Source: Candidatus Izemoplasmatales bacterium
GTDB lineage: Bacteria; Bacillota_I; Bacilli_A; Izemoplasmatales; Hujiaoplasmataceae
Length of the DNA: 6,145 bases
Reading direction: 5' to 3'
NCBI GenBank assembly: GCA_028694875.1
Contig: JAQVKB010000071.1
Coordinates: 1-6,145, forward strand
Both the position numbers and the translations under genes were made by a program. Numbering within the stretch: the stretch's first letter is position 1; each line of letters opens with the position of its first letter. The notes beneath the pieces were generated by a model that saw only the letters and a list, made by a program, of their open reading frames with translations, ran no database searches and was not told the DNA's origin. Shown here in pieces: positions 1 to 5,406 of this stretch.

Positions 1-462
1 CATGAAGGCTTGTTTGTGGCGAGTGCTTCGTTCACAACCGATCTCCATTCTCTGGGTCAATACATCCAAGAAGGTCGCCGCAACATGTTTGAAACGGTAC
101 TCAACGTCGTGAATCCCGAAAAACAATTGGTGATCGAAACGATGAAGGGCGATTTGGACGGGCTCAATTACTTGGCTGGCGAAACTGTCGATTATGTGAA
201 CAAGAAAGCATTCCAAGGGACTTTGCTTGCGCATGAAGAAGGCGGCGTTCCGAATGTCATACTTGAAGTCGATCGCATTGATGCGTATACCTTCGGTTAC
301 TTGGTCTACTTCTTTGAACTTGCTTGTGGCATCAGTGGTTATGTGCTTGGGGTCAATCCCTTTAACCAACCAGGTGTTGAAGCGTACAAGAAGAACATGT
401 TTGCGTTGCTTGGGAAACCGGGCTATGAAGAGTTGAGAAAACAACTCGAAGCCAAATTATAA
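1..462 (+). CDS. pgi: Glucose-6-phosphate isomerase, C-terminal part (5' end outside window)
   Basis: Interconverts glucose 6-phosphate and fructose 6-phosphate in cytosolic glycolysis and gluconeogenesis. The reading frame is open from base 1 and ends in TAA at 460-462, giving 153 visible residues, about a third of a typical 450-residue Bacillus-type enzyme. Seen: TTDLHSLGQYIQEGRR (visible residues 12-27), the DLDGLNYLAG and GTLLAHEEGGVPN blocks, YTFGYLVYFFE, and near the end GYVLGVNPFNQPGVEAYK, which fits the family's second signature pattern; its last Lys (visible residue 130, codon 388-390) is the position of the catalytic lysine. The sequence closely resembles Bacillus Pgi as I remember it. 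The visible part shows no frameshift. An intrinsic terminator starts 11 bases after the stop, so pgi is the last gene of its transcript. The true start lies upstream of the window; the TTG at base 10 is internal. Confidence 0.97.
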   Translation, partial: HEGLFVASASFTTDLHSLGQYIQEGRRNMFETVLNVVNPEKQLVIETMKGDLDGLNYLAGETVDYVNKKAFQGTLLAHEEGGVPNVILEVDRIDAYTFGYLVYFFELACGISGYVLGVNPFNQPGVEAYKKNMFALLGKPGYEELRKQLEAKL

Positions 463-473
463 TCGATATTAGG

Positions 474-509
474 AAAAGATGTTGATTCGTGGAATCAGCG
501 TCTTTTTTT
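474..509 (+). terminator. Intrinsic terminator after pgi
   Basis: An 11-bp stem (478-488 with 492-502, containing two G-U pairs) closes a three-base loop GTG (489-491). A run of seven T (503-509) follows, and an A run (474-477) can pair with the first four T. It sits just downstream of the pgi stop and separates pgi from the lipoprotein gene. Confidence 0.93.
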
Positions 510-570
510 CTGGAAAGATGCCCCTTATAATATGGATGGCCAATTCTTGGGATGTTTGTGCCTTTGAAAG

Positions 571-579
571 TGATATAAT
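571..579 (+). promoter_or_regulatory. Extended -10 promoter of the lipoprotein gene
   Basis: TGATATAAT contains a perfect -10 hexamer (574-579) preceded by the TG of an extended -10 element. No good TTGACA-like box lies 16-18 bases upstream (GATGTT at 17), which is typical of promoters that rely on the TG extension. The predicted transcript would begin near 586, about 22 bases before the start codon. Confidence 0.7.
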
Positions 580-607
580 AGAGATAACTTGGAATGAAGG
601 TGTATTC

Positions 608-1261
608 ATGATGAAAAGAATTGGATTTTGGATGCTGGTGATGTTGCAAGCCATCACTTTACTAGCTTGTACGGAGAAGACGACGATTTCCACAGGAGTG
701 GATCAATACGATTATGCATCGCTGTCTTTTCCGAATTATTCCTCCATCAATCCCGTTCGTTATCTCGATGTGGATGATAACGGAATGGAATACAATGGTT
801 GGCAAGATTTTGGATTAACTGGTGAGATTTTGACACACCCATGGCCTTGGATGACCTACACGTACCAAATGTATTCTTATTACATTCGTACCAATCTTCA
901 AGCGCTGTATGTGGATGTCACTCTCCCCACTTCTTTGGAGAGCCTTCCTCAATGGCTCACGGATTGCCAAACCGATGGGCATCGCATTTTGTGGTATAGC
1001 ATGGGTCAGTCTTTGCCGGGTACTATCGAACTTCTTTGCACCGAAACCTTGACAACGACCCATGGAAACCAAACGATGATTCGCGCGGAATATGAAATTT
1101 CCAACAACGAAATCACCGAACAATGGATTGTTTATCTGATGGATGTCGATGGGGTATTTAGCGCTTACTCTGTCCGTGTGAATGAAAGTTATGATGACGT
1201 ATTGTCCACGACGGATATGATTGCTCTCTCCTATCAAATCAAGGTCTCTGAAACAGCTTAA
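608..1261 (+). CDS. Predicted lipoprotein of unknown function (217 aa)
   Basis: I do not recognise the family. The first of two adjacent ATGs (608) is chosen because GAAGGTG (596-602) lies five bases upstream; an in-frame ATG at 479 falls inside the pgi terminator. Residues 1-21 form a lipoprotein signal peptide: positively charged MMKR, a hydrophobic core, then LLAC with the lipidated Cys at 21 (Leu at -2 is slightly atypical). The mature part should sit on the outer face of the membrane. A short Ser/Thr-rich linker follows, then a probably beta-rich globular region. Residues 79-92 are strikingly aromatic (W79, W81, Y84, Y86, Y89, Y91, Y92). C120 and C144 could form a disulfide. Asp-rich spots occur at 54-57 and 179-181, but no known binding or catalytic motif is visible. 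The gene has its own promoter and terminator, so neighbours give no functional hint. A binding or sensing role is possible but unsupported. Confidence 0.85.
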   Translation: MMKRIGFWMLVMLQAITLLACTEKTTISTGVDQYDYASLSFPNYSSINPVRYLDVDDNGMEYNGWQDFGLTGEILTHPWPWMTYTYQMYSYYIRTNLQALYVDVTLPTSLESLPQWLTDCQTDGHRILWYSMGQSLPGTIELLCTETLTTTHGNQTMIRAEYEISNNEITEQWIVYLMDVDGVFSAYSVRVNESYDDVLSTTDMIALSYQIKVSETA

Positions 1262-1267
1262 TTCATG

Positions 1268-1308
1268 AAAAAACCCGGAGTCGGTTATTCGACTTCGGGT
1301 TGTTTTTT
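1268..1308. terminator. Bidirectional terminator between the lipoprotein and GtrA genes
   Basis: The stem 1273-1283 with 1290-1300 (11 bp) encloses the loop GTTATT (1284-1289). It is flanked by six A (1268-1273) and, after TG, six T (1303-1308), so either strand can produce a hairpin plus U-run. In the rightward RNA the pair 1278/1295 is a G-U wobble; in the leftward RNA the same pair becomes A-C, so the hairpin is somewhat weaker leftward. The GtrA stop codon (1285-1287, minus strand) lies in the loop. Confidence 0.92.
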
Positions 1309-1710
1309 GACGGCAGTATTGATTTGATTGCGGTAAACCACATATTTTGTGAAGAGAAACTCGGTAATCAAATTGGTTACCATCGTGAGAAACAAAACCA
1401 AATACTCGTTCCAATTCGCATTCGTTAGCGCGTCGCCCCACCAAGTGGATGCTGGTGTAAATACCGCATAATAGAGCGCGACCTTGGTCATCGCAAGCGG
1501 GATATTGGCTGCGGATTTGAACGTGAATTTCCGGTTGAGAGTGAAGTTCCACAAGACCGACAATGTTAACGCGATGAGATACGCTGGCAAATAAATCAAA
1601 TGTCCAATCTCAAATAACAACGTAAATGAAACAGCCTGGATGATTCCGGCGGACACCGAGAGCAAGAAGAACTTGATCATGTGGACAACGTTTTCGTTTT
1701 TTGCTTTCAT
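1285..1710 (-). CDS. GtrA-family small membrane protein (141 aa)
   Basis: GtrA-like proteins are small polytopic membrane proteins, often linked to flipping or transfer of polyprenyl-linked sugars for cell-surface glycans; the exact substrate here cannot be read. The start at 1710 is preferred because AGAGGT (1716-1721) lies five bases upstream and the protein then begins MKAKNENVVH; an upstream in-frame ATG at 1773 would add 21 residues without a good binding site. Four hydrophobic segments are visible at about 12-36, 38-58, 74-95 and 102-123. Family hallmarks are WNFTLNRKFTF (54-64), after the second helix, and FLFTKYVVYR (118-127), ending the fourth; both carry the Arg/Lys-aromatic pattern expected at the membrane edge. 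The length is normal for the family. The tail is charged (KKQPEVE), and its last codons form one arm of the terminator. No glycosyltransferase gene is adjacent; the next gene upstream on this strand is a lipid kinase, separated by a terminator. Confidence 0.88.
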   Translation of the reverse strand: MKAKNENVVHMIKFFLLSVSAGIIQAVSFTLLFEIGHLIYLPAYLIALTLSVLWNFTLNRKFTFKSAANIPLAMTKVALYYAVFTPASTWWGDALTNANWNEYLVLFLTMVTNLITEFLFTKYVVYRNQINTAVKKQPEVE

Positions 1711-1740
1711 AAGCGACCTCTTCCAAAAATGTTCCTTGAT

Positions 1741-1769
1741 ATCGTAACACAGTTTTCTTGAATTGGAAA
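1741..1769 (-). promoter_or_regulatory. Weak candidate promoter for the GtrA gene
   Basis: On the minus strand TTTCCA (1764-1769) and TACGAT (1741-1746) are 17 bases apart, each matching four of six consensus bases. The upstream kinase gene ends in a terminator, so gtrA needs a promoter within 1711-1790; this is the best I can see, but the match is poor. Confidence 0.3.
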
Positions 1770-1790
1770 GCATGAATTCGAAATTGAAAC

Positions 1791-1822
1791 AAAAAGAAAT
1801 CGACGGATTTGTCGATTTCTTT
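1791..1822 (-). terminator. Intrinsic terminator after the lipid kinase gene
   Basis: A perfect 12-bp inverted repeat (1793-1804 with 1811-1822) encloses the loop GGATTT (1805-1810). In the leftward RNA the 3' arm is already U-rich (UUUCUUU) and runs into further U's from 1791-1792. It lies 16 bases after the kinase stop codon. The repeat is perfect on both strands, but no rightward gene precedes it. Confidence 0.88.
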
Positions 1823-1838
1823 GTTTTTGGATCGAAGA

Positions 1839-2765
1839 TTATGCTTTTTTTGCTTTGAATTCTATCAAGAAACGGCGTTTATGGAAAGGATCAAATTCAT
1901 GGGCAACGGACTTGGAGACCGTCATCGTCGAGACGTTTTCCAAGACTTCACCATCCGCTTGGAAATATCTTGGGCTAGGGAAGGTGACTTTAATGACTTT
2001 TCCTTCCATACAAGCAATCTTGCTTTTGATTTTCGTATGAAGTCCGACATAAATCGTGGGGAATAAACCAATCAAAATAGCCGCCGTCAAGGAGTGGGCA
2101 ACCACCACTTGGAAGGTTTCTTTGGACGGGTCACCTTTAGGCGCAATTTTCATTCCGCCACCAAAGTATTTTCCGTTTTGAATCGCGATGAAATACGTGT
2201 TGTGGAAAGTCTTTTCGACGCCATCGACTTGAACGGTTAATTCACTCCGTTCATAATGCGATATCGCTTTGAAGACGTTCTTAAAATACGAGATTTTGCT
2301 TTTCTTTTTGTCGTTGTTGACATAGTGGCCAACGAGGGCGTCAAAACCAACGCCACAGCCATTGATAAAGGACGCCGTTCCGCCGTCCGTGACCGCTTTT
2401 CCAACTTGAATCACAGAAGGACCTTTTTGCTTCAAAGTACGCAAAAAGTCATTTCCAGACCCACTTTTTGCCAAGTGAATCTTGGCTTTGATTTTGGAAA
2501 GGTTGACGTTGTTAATCAAGTAGTTGATGGAACCATCACCGCCGAGATATAAGATATCGGTAATGTTGGGATGATCCTCCAAATATTGATTCAAATCGTT
2601 GATTTTAAGGGTGGAACGTACGGTAAATGGGACCTTATGAAATTTGAAGAAACGGACCCATTTGTTCGTTGTCTTTTTCGATTTTTTGTTGTTAGAAAGA
2701 GGATTATGGACAATCAGAAACATGTTCGGATACGCATAATGGTCGTTCGCTTCCTCGCGGACCAT
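1839..2765 (-). CDS. Diacylglycerol/lipid kinase (DgkB/YegS-like, DAGK catalytic domain)
   Basis: Probably an ATP-dependent soluble lipid kinase acting at the inner membrane face, phosphorylating diacylglycerol or a related lipid so it re-enters phospholipid synthesis; the substrate is inferred from the family. Seen in order: FLIVHNP at the N-terminus, the nucleotide-binding GGDGS (75-79, usually GGDGT), GSGNDF (102-107, usually GTGNDF), NGCGVGFDA (135-143), GGGMKIAP (202-209), and DGE (271-273), whose Glu is the expected catalytic base. After KIAP the usual Asp-Gly pair appears replaced by Lys-Glu (215-216). Full length is 308 residues with no transmembrane segment. The start is uncertain. 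ATG 2765 has AAGGAG only one base upstream; ATG 2723 (residue 15) would give MFLIVHNP, the typical family N-terminus, but has no binding site. The gene is monocistronic: an extended -10 promoter lies just upstream and a terminator just downstream. Confidence 0.9.
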   Translation of the reverse strand: MVREEANDHYAYPNMFLIVHNPLSNNKKSKKTTNKWVRFFKFHKVPFTVRSTLKINDLNQYLEDHPNITDILYLGGDGSINYLINNVNLSKIKAKIHLAKSGSGNDFLRTLKQKGPSVIQVGKAVTDGGTASFINGCGVGFDALVGHYVNNDKKKSKISYFKNVFKAISHYERSELTVQVDGVEKTFHNTYFIAIQNGKYFGGGMKIAPKGDPSKETFQVVVAHSLTAAILIGLFPTIYVGLHTKIKSKIACMEGKVIKVTFPSPRYFQADGEVLENVSTMTVSKSVAHEFDPFHKRRFLIEFKAKKA

Positions 2766-2766
2766 T

Positions 2767-2772
2767 CTCCTT
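2767..2772 (-). promoter_or_regulatory. Unusually close Shine-Dalgarno of the lipid kinase gene
   Basis: The minus strand reads AAGGAG, one A, then ATG. The core is strong but spacing of one base is well below the usual five to nine, and the predicted transcript start (about 2773) puts it at the extreme 5' end of the mRNA. This bears directly on whether 2765 or 2723 is the start. Confidence 0.6.
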
Positions 2773-2779
2773 GCATTCC

Positions 2780-2788
2780 ATTATATCA
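2780..2788 (-). promoter_or_regulatory. Extended -10 promoter of the lipid kinase gene
   Basis: The minus strand reads TGATATAAT, a perfect -10 hexamer (2780-2785) with the TG extension. The sequence 17 bases upstream (GGGCTG) is not a -35 box. Transcription should begin near 2773, leaving a leader of about eight bases if ATG 2765 is used. Confidence 0.72.
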
Positions 2789-2870
2789 TAAAATGCATTT
2801 GACAGCCCTTCTCCTTTGAAAACTAGCGCGGTTTGGTCTTGTTTTGGCTGAAATATGAGTGAGACAAACA

Positions 2871-2889
2871 CAAATTATGTTATAATTTG
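2871..2889. repeat. Perfect 8-3-8 inverted repeat over the operon -10 box
   Basis: CAAATTAT (2871-2878), GTT, ATAATTTG (2882-2889) form an exact dyad that contains the extended -10 element. It is a candidate operator for a dimeric regulator. Its AT-richness and the TATAAT inside it make a chance origin possible, and it does not match a regulator site I know. Confidence 0.6.
2878..2886 (+). promoter_or_regulatory. Extended -10 promoter of the tsaE-tsaB-rimI-tsaD-glnS operon
   Basis: TGTTATAAT carries a perfect -10 hexamer (2881-2886) with the TG extension. GTGAGA (2859-2864) is a weak -35 at a 16-base spacing, four of six matches. The predicted start is near 2893, giving a leader of about 25 bases before tsaE. 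I see no other promoter before the window end, so this probably drives the whole operon. The box lies inside a perfect dyad (2871-2889). Confidence 0.72.
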
Positions 2890-2906
2890 AAAGAGAACAC
2901 ATGAAT

Positions 2907-2911
2907 AGGTG
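2907..2911 (+). promoter_or_regulatory. Ribosome binding site deciding the tsaE start
   Basis: AGGTG lies six bases before ATG 2918. The alternative GTG start at 2909 sits inside this element, which argues for 2918. Confidence 0.65.
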
Positions 2912-2917
2912 AAAACC

Positions 2918-3367
2918 ATGCAAAAGACACTAACCGTGCGTTCGCTTTCCGAGATGGATCGATTCGCAAAACAAATCGCGGCACACTTATTTCCCGGCGC
3001 GATCATTGGCTTAAAAGGCGAACTTGGAAGCGGAAAAACGACCTTAACAAAATATCTTGCGCGTCATCTTGGTATCCAAGAGACCGTCAACTCCCCTACC
3101 TTTACCATCCTCAAAGATTATCGCGGATTGCTTCCGCTCTATCATATGGATGTGTATCGATTGGAAGGAATCGGCTACGATTATGAACTCGATGACTTTA
3201 TCTATGGTCAAGGAGTGAGTGTGATTGAATGGTTCCCCTATATTTCGGAAATGTTACCAGAACACATTTTAGAAATTGAGATTTTGGGGCAAAACGATCA
3301 AGTTCGTACCATTCACGTGAAAGGAGAAGGTCCCTATGAAACCATCGTTCAAACGCTTAGCGATTGA
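2918..3367 (+). CDS. tsaE: tRNA threonylcarbamoyladenosine biosynthesis ATPase TsaE
   Basis: ATPase partner of TsaB-TsaD in the cytosolic complex that transfers threonylcarbamoyl to A37 of ANN-decoding tRNAs (t6A). Seen: the P-loop GELGSGKTT (34-42), SPTF (59-62), HMDVYRL (76-82) and VIEW (102-105), all in the expected order for TsaE. The length of 149 residues is normal. ATG 2918 is preferred because AGGTG (2907-2911) lies six bases upstream; the in-frame GTG at 2909 overlaps that binding site and has none of its own. It is the first gene of the operon, and its last 32 bases overlap tsaB in another frame, suggesting coupled translation. The stop is TGA. Confidence 0.96.
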   Translation: MQKTLTVRSLSEMDRFAKQIAAHLFPGAIIGLKGELGSGKTTLTKYLARHLGIQETVNSPTFTILKDYRGLLPLYHMDVYRLEGIGYDYELDDFIYGQGVSVIEWFPYISEMLPEHILEIEILGQNDQVRTIHVKGEGPYETIVQTLSD

Positions 3368-3944
3368 TACGGCGACGGATCATCTGTATCTCTCTGTCAT
3401 CATCGATGATCAAGAAAAAGGAAATGTATGGGTCATTGGCAATCAAGATCATTCCGTACGTATCATGCCGCTGATGGAAGAACTGTTACAAGCAGAAGGG
3501 TTGAAACTTCAAGATTTGGATGAAGTCATCGTTGGCGTTGGACCCGGGTCTTACACAGGGGTTCGCATCGGTGTTTCGATTGCGAAGATGATTGGATATC
3601 TCAATTCCTGTCAAGTATCCAAAGTTTCTAGCCTTGCGCTCCTCGCTTCTTCGTCCCAAGCAGAGAGGATTGTTCCATTTTTGGACGCTCGTCGAGGCAA
3701 CGCTTTTCTCGCAACATTTCATCAACAAAACCATTTACTCCAGCGCATCCAACCGGATGTACTCGAAAATGTGGAACACTATCTATCTCAACTGAAATCT
3801 CCTATCGATATTGTGAAAGTTGGAAAACCCGATATTCTCAAAGTATTGCGAAGTGGATTGACTGAGGTTGTTGAAAATGTCCATGAACTTGTTCCGGAAT
3901 ACCTACAAATCACTGAAGCGGAACGTCATTTGAGGGCCCAATGA
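3336..3944 (+). CDS. tsaB: tRNA threonylcarbamoyladenosine biosynthesis protein TsaB
   Basis: Non-catalytic ASKHA-fold paralogue of TsaD that binds TsaD and is needed for t6A formation. Seen: N-terminal LAIDTAT (8-14, phosphate-1-like strand and turn), GVGPGSYTGVRIGV (67-80), the clearest TsaB signature, LDARRGNAFLA (116-126) and C-terminal PEYLQITEAE (187-196). No HxxxH metal site is present, as expected for TsaB and unlike TsaD. At 202 residues it is somewhat shorter than the roughly 230 of E. coli and B. subtilis proteins; the reduction is in the C-terminal half, while the N-terminal TsaD-contacting half looks complete. AAGGAGAAGG (3321-3330) inside tsaE provides the binding site. It overlaps tsaE by 32 bases and rimI by ATGA. 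Confidence 0.95.
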   Translation: MKPSFKRLAIDTATDHLYLSVIIDDQEKGNVWVIGNQDHSVRIMPLMEELLQAEGLKLQDLDEVIVGVGPGSYTGVRIGVSIAKMIGYLNSCQVSKVSSLALLASSSQAERIVPFLDARRGNAFLATFHQQNHLLQRIQPDVLENVEHYLSQLKSPIDIVKVGKPDILKVLRSGLTEVVENVHELVPEYLQITEAERHLRAQ

Positions 3945-4387
3945 AACCGTCCTTACGTGATATGCGATTTTCGGATATCCCCGAAGTCGTCAAACATGAT
4001 CGCGAAATATTAGGCCACTCCCTGGGCGAAGAAACACTTACGAGCGAGTTGGAAGAGAATCCGTTTGCGCACTATTATCTTCTCGAAGATGAAGATACCA
4101 AAGCCTTTCTCGGTATGATTTCGATGTGGATTGATACTCCCACCGCGCAAATCCTCAATGTGTATGTATTACCAGAGTATCGTCGTCAGGGGTTTGGTAA
4201 ACAACTGATGAACTTTATGATGCAACTTGTGAAATCCTATGAAGTGAATGAAATTACGCTGGAAGTTCGTCCTTCGAACCTCAAAGCGATTTCGATGTAT
4301 CAATCCTTTGGATTTGAACCTGTCGCGATTCGCCATGGTTATTATGAAAATGGCGAAGATGCGTATCTCATGTATAAAAGAATGTGA
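3941..4387 (+). CDS. rimI: RimI-like N-alpha-acetyltransferase (GNAT family)
   Basis: GNAT acetyltransferase; RimI acetylates the N-terminal Ala of ribosomal protein S18 using acetyl-CoA, and homologues may have wider targets. Seen: strand NVYVLPEYR (73-81) leading to the acetyl-CoA pyrophosphate loop RRQGFGKQL (81-89), then LEVRPSNLKAISMYQSFGF (107-125) with conserved Glu108 and the probable general acid Tyr120, and the RimI-like ending YYENGEDAYLM (134-144). The length of 148 residues is normal. The start codon overlaps the tsaB stop (ATGA), with TGAGGG (3931-3936) four bases upstream. Its place between tsaB and tsaD matches the Bacillus order and supports rimI over a generic GNAT. Confidence 0.93.
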   Translation: MKPSLRDMRFSDIPEVVKHDREILGHSLGEETLTSELEENPFAHYYLLEDEDTKAFLGMISMWIDTPTAQILNVYVLPEYRRQGFGKQLMNFMMQLVKSYEVNEITLEVRPSNLKAISMYQSFGFEPVAIRHGYYENGEDAYLMYKRM

Positions 4388-4393
4388 AGTGAT
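4386..4393 (+). promoter_or_regulatory. Ribosome binding site deciding the tsaD start
   Basis: GAAGTGAT differs by one base from GAGGTGAT, the complement of the 16S 3' end. It precedes ATG 4398 by four bases but overlaps the other in-frame ATG at 4392, favouring 4398. Confidence 0.5.
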
Positions 4394-4397
4394 GACT

Positions 4398-5402
4398 ATG
4401 TTAACTCTCGGCGTGGAGTCGAGTTGTGATGAGACCAGCGTCAGTGTGGTTCGAGACGGAAAAACCGTTTTGTCCAATGTCGTTCTCTCTCAAATCGATA
4501 TTCACCAAGCCTATGGCGGTGTGGTTCCCGAAATCGCAAGCCGTGAACACGTCAAAGGAATTACCTATGTCTTTGACCAAGCCATGAAACAAGCTCAAGT
4601 TCAGTATCAAGACATCGACTTGATTGCGGTGACCGAAGGACCTGGGTTGATTGGATCCTTGTTAATCGGTGTGAATGCGGCCAAAGTAGTGGCGATGAAT
4701 TATGGTATCCCCTTGGTGGGTGTCCATCACATTGCAGGACACATCTACGCGAACAACATTGAACACGATATGGAATTTCCCTTGTTGGCGTTGGTCGTGT
4801 CGGGCGGGCATACAGAACTTGTCTTGATGAACGACCATTATGAATTTGAAAAACTCGGAGAAACTCAAGATGACGCCGTTGGCGAAGCGTATGACAAAAT
4901 CGCCCGCGTCTTGGGTTTGCCATACCCGGGTGGACCTCAAGTCGACAAGCGCGCCAAAGAAGGTAAACCGGTGTTGGATTTTCCAAGACCGATGATTGAC
5001 TCCAAAGATTTCAATTTTAGCTTCTCAGGGTTGAAATCCCATGTCATCAATCTTCACCACAACATGGTTCAGCGCCATGAAGAGATTATCGTTGATGATT
5101 TCTGCGCGAGTTTTCAAGACGCGATTACCGATGTCCTCGTGAAGAAAACACTGGAAGCTTCCAAGCAATACGATGTCAAACAAGTCATCGTGGCGGGCGG
5201 TGTCGCCGCCAACAAAGGATTGCGTGAAAAAATGTCCAAGACAATCACGCATGTCCCCGTTTATTTCCCACACATCAAATATTGTACCGACAACGCCGCC
5301 ATGATTGCGGTGGCAGGTACATTCCAATACCTCAAAACCCATCAAGCCAGCGATATGTATCTGAATGGATCGTCTCGCCTGGATCTCACTTTAGGAGCGT
5401 GA
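4398..5402 (+). CDS. tsaD: tRNA N6-adenosine threonylcarbamoyltransferase TsaD
   Basis: Catalytic subunit that transfers threonylcarbamoyl from threonylcarbamoyl-AMP to A37 of tRNA, working with TsaB and TsaE. Starting at ATG 4398 gives MLTLGVESSCDET, the canonical TsaD N-terminus, and 334 residues, the normal length; ATG 4392 would add only Met-Thr. Seen: PEIASREHVK (44-53), the metal-binding H111-x-x-x-H115 in HHIAGH, SGGHTE (135-140), the block DDAVGEAYDKIARVLGLPYP (158-177), FSFSGLK (207-213), AGGVAANKGLR (266-276) and D298 in CTDNAAM, the third metal ligand. All key residues are intact. It begins 10 bases after rimI and ends four bases before glnS. Older annotations call this family Gcp or O-sialoglycoprotein endopeptidase. 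Confidence 0.97.
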   Translation: MLTLGVESSCDETSVSVVRDGKTVLSNVVLSQIDIHQAYGGVVPEIASREHVKGITYVFDQAMKQAQVQYQDIDLIAVTEGPGLIGSLLIGVNAAKVVAMNYGIPLVGVHHIAGHIYANNIEHDMEFPLLALVVSGGHTELVLMNDHYEFEKLGETQDDAVGEAYDKIARVLGLPYPGGPQVDKRAKEGKPVLDFPRPMIDSKDFNFSFSGLKSHVINLHHNMVQRHEEIIVDDFCASFQDAITDVLVKKTLEASKQYDVKQVIVAGGVAANKGLREKMSKTITHVPVYFPHIKYCTDNAAMIAVAGTFQYLKTHQASDMYLNGSSRLDLTLGA

Positions 5403-5406
5403 AACC

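Noticed and set aside
526..531. A perfect TATAAT just after the pgi terminator.
   Set aside because: There is no TG extension, and the place of the -35 is the terminator T-run; the element at 571-579 is better placed.
479..607. Upstream in-frame extension of the lipoprotein gene to ATG 479.
   Set aside because: That ATG is inside the pgi terminator and upstream of the promoter, and the extension would bury the signal peptide.
815..1552. A 245-codon open frame on the minus strand across the lipoprotein and GtrA genes.
   Set aside because: It is antisense to one real gene and out of frame with another, shows no recognisable motif, and crosses the bidirectional terminator.
2799..2804. A perfect TTGACA on the plus strand in the divergent intergenic region.
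   Set aside because: The sequence 17-18 bases downstream (ACTAGC, CTAGCG) is not a -10 box, and the strong TATAAT at 2881 is too far away.
2803..2850. CAGCC and GGCTG facing each other across the divergent intergenic region.
   Set aside because: Five-base arms about 38 bases apart are within chance expectation and no wider pairing supports a riboswitch or leader fold.
3336..3955. TsaB and RimI both begin with Met-Lys-Pro-Ser from near-identical codons.
   Set aside because: The similarity stops after about 12 bases and the proteins are unrelated, so this is coincidence and not a duplication.
4248..4397. Extension of tsaD upstream into rimI from ATG 4248.
   Set aside because: It would add 50 residues foreign to the family, lies wholly inside rimI in another frame, and the canonical TsaD N-terminus begins at 4398.
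4561..4986. A 141-codon minus-strand frame inside tsaD.
   Set aside because: It is Arg/Pro-rich, typical of a shadow of a real gene, with no promoter, binding site or family signature seen.
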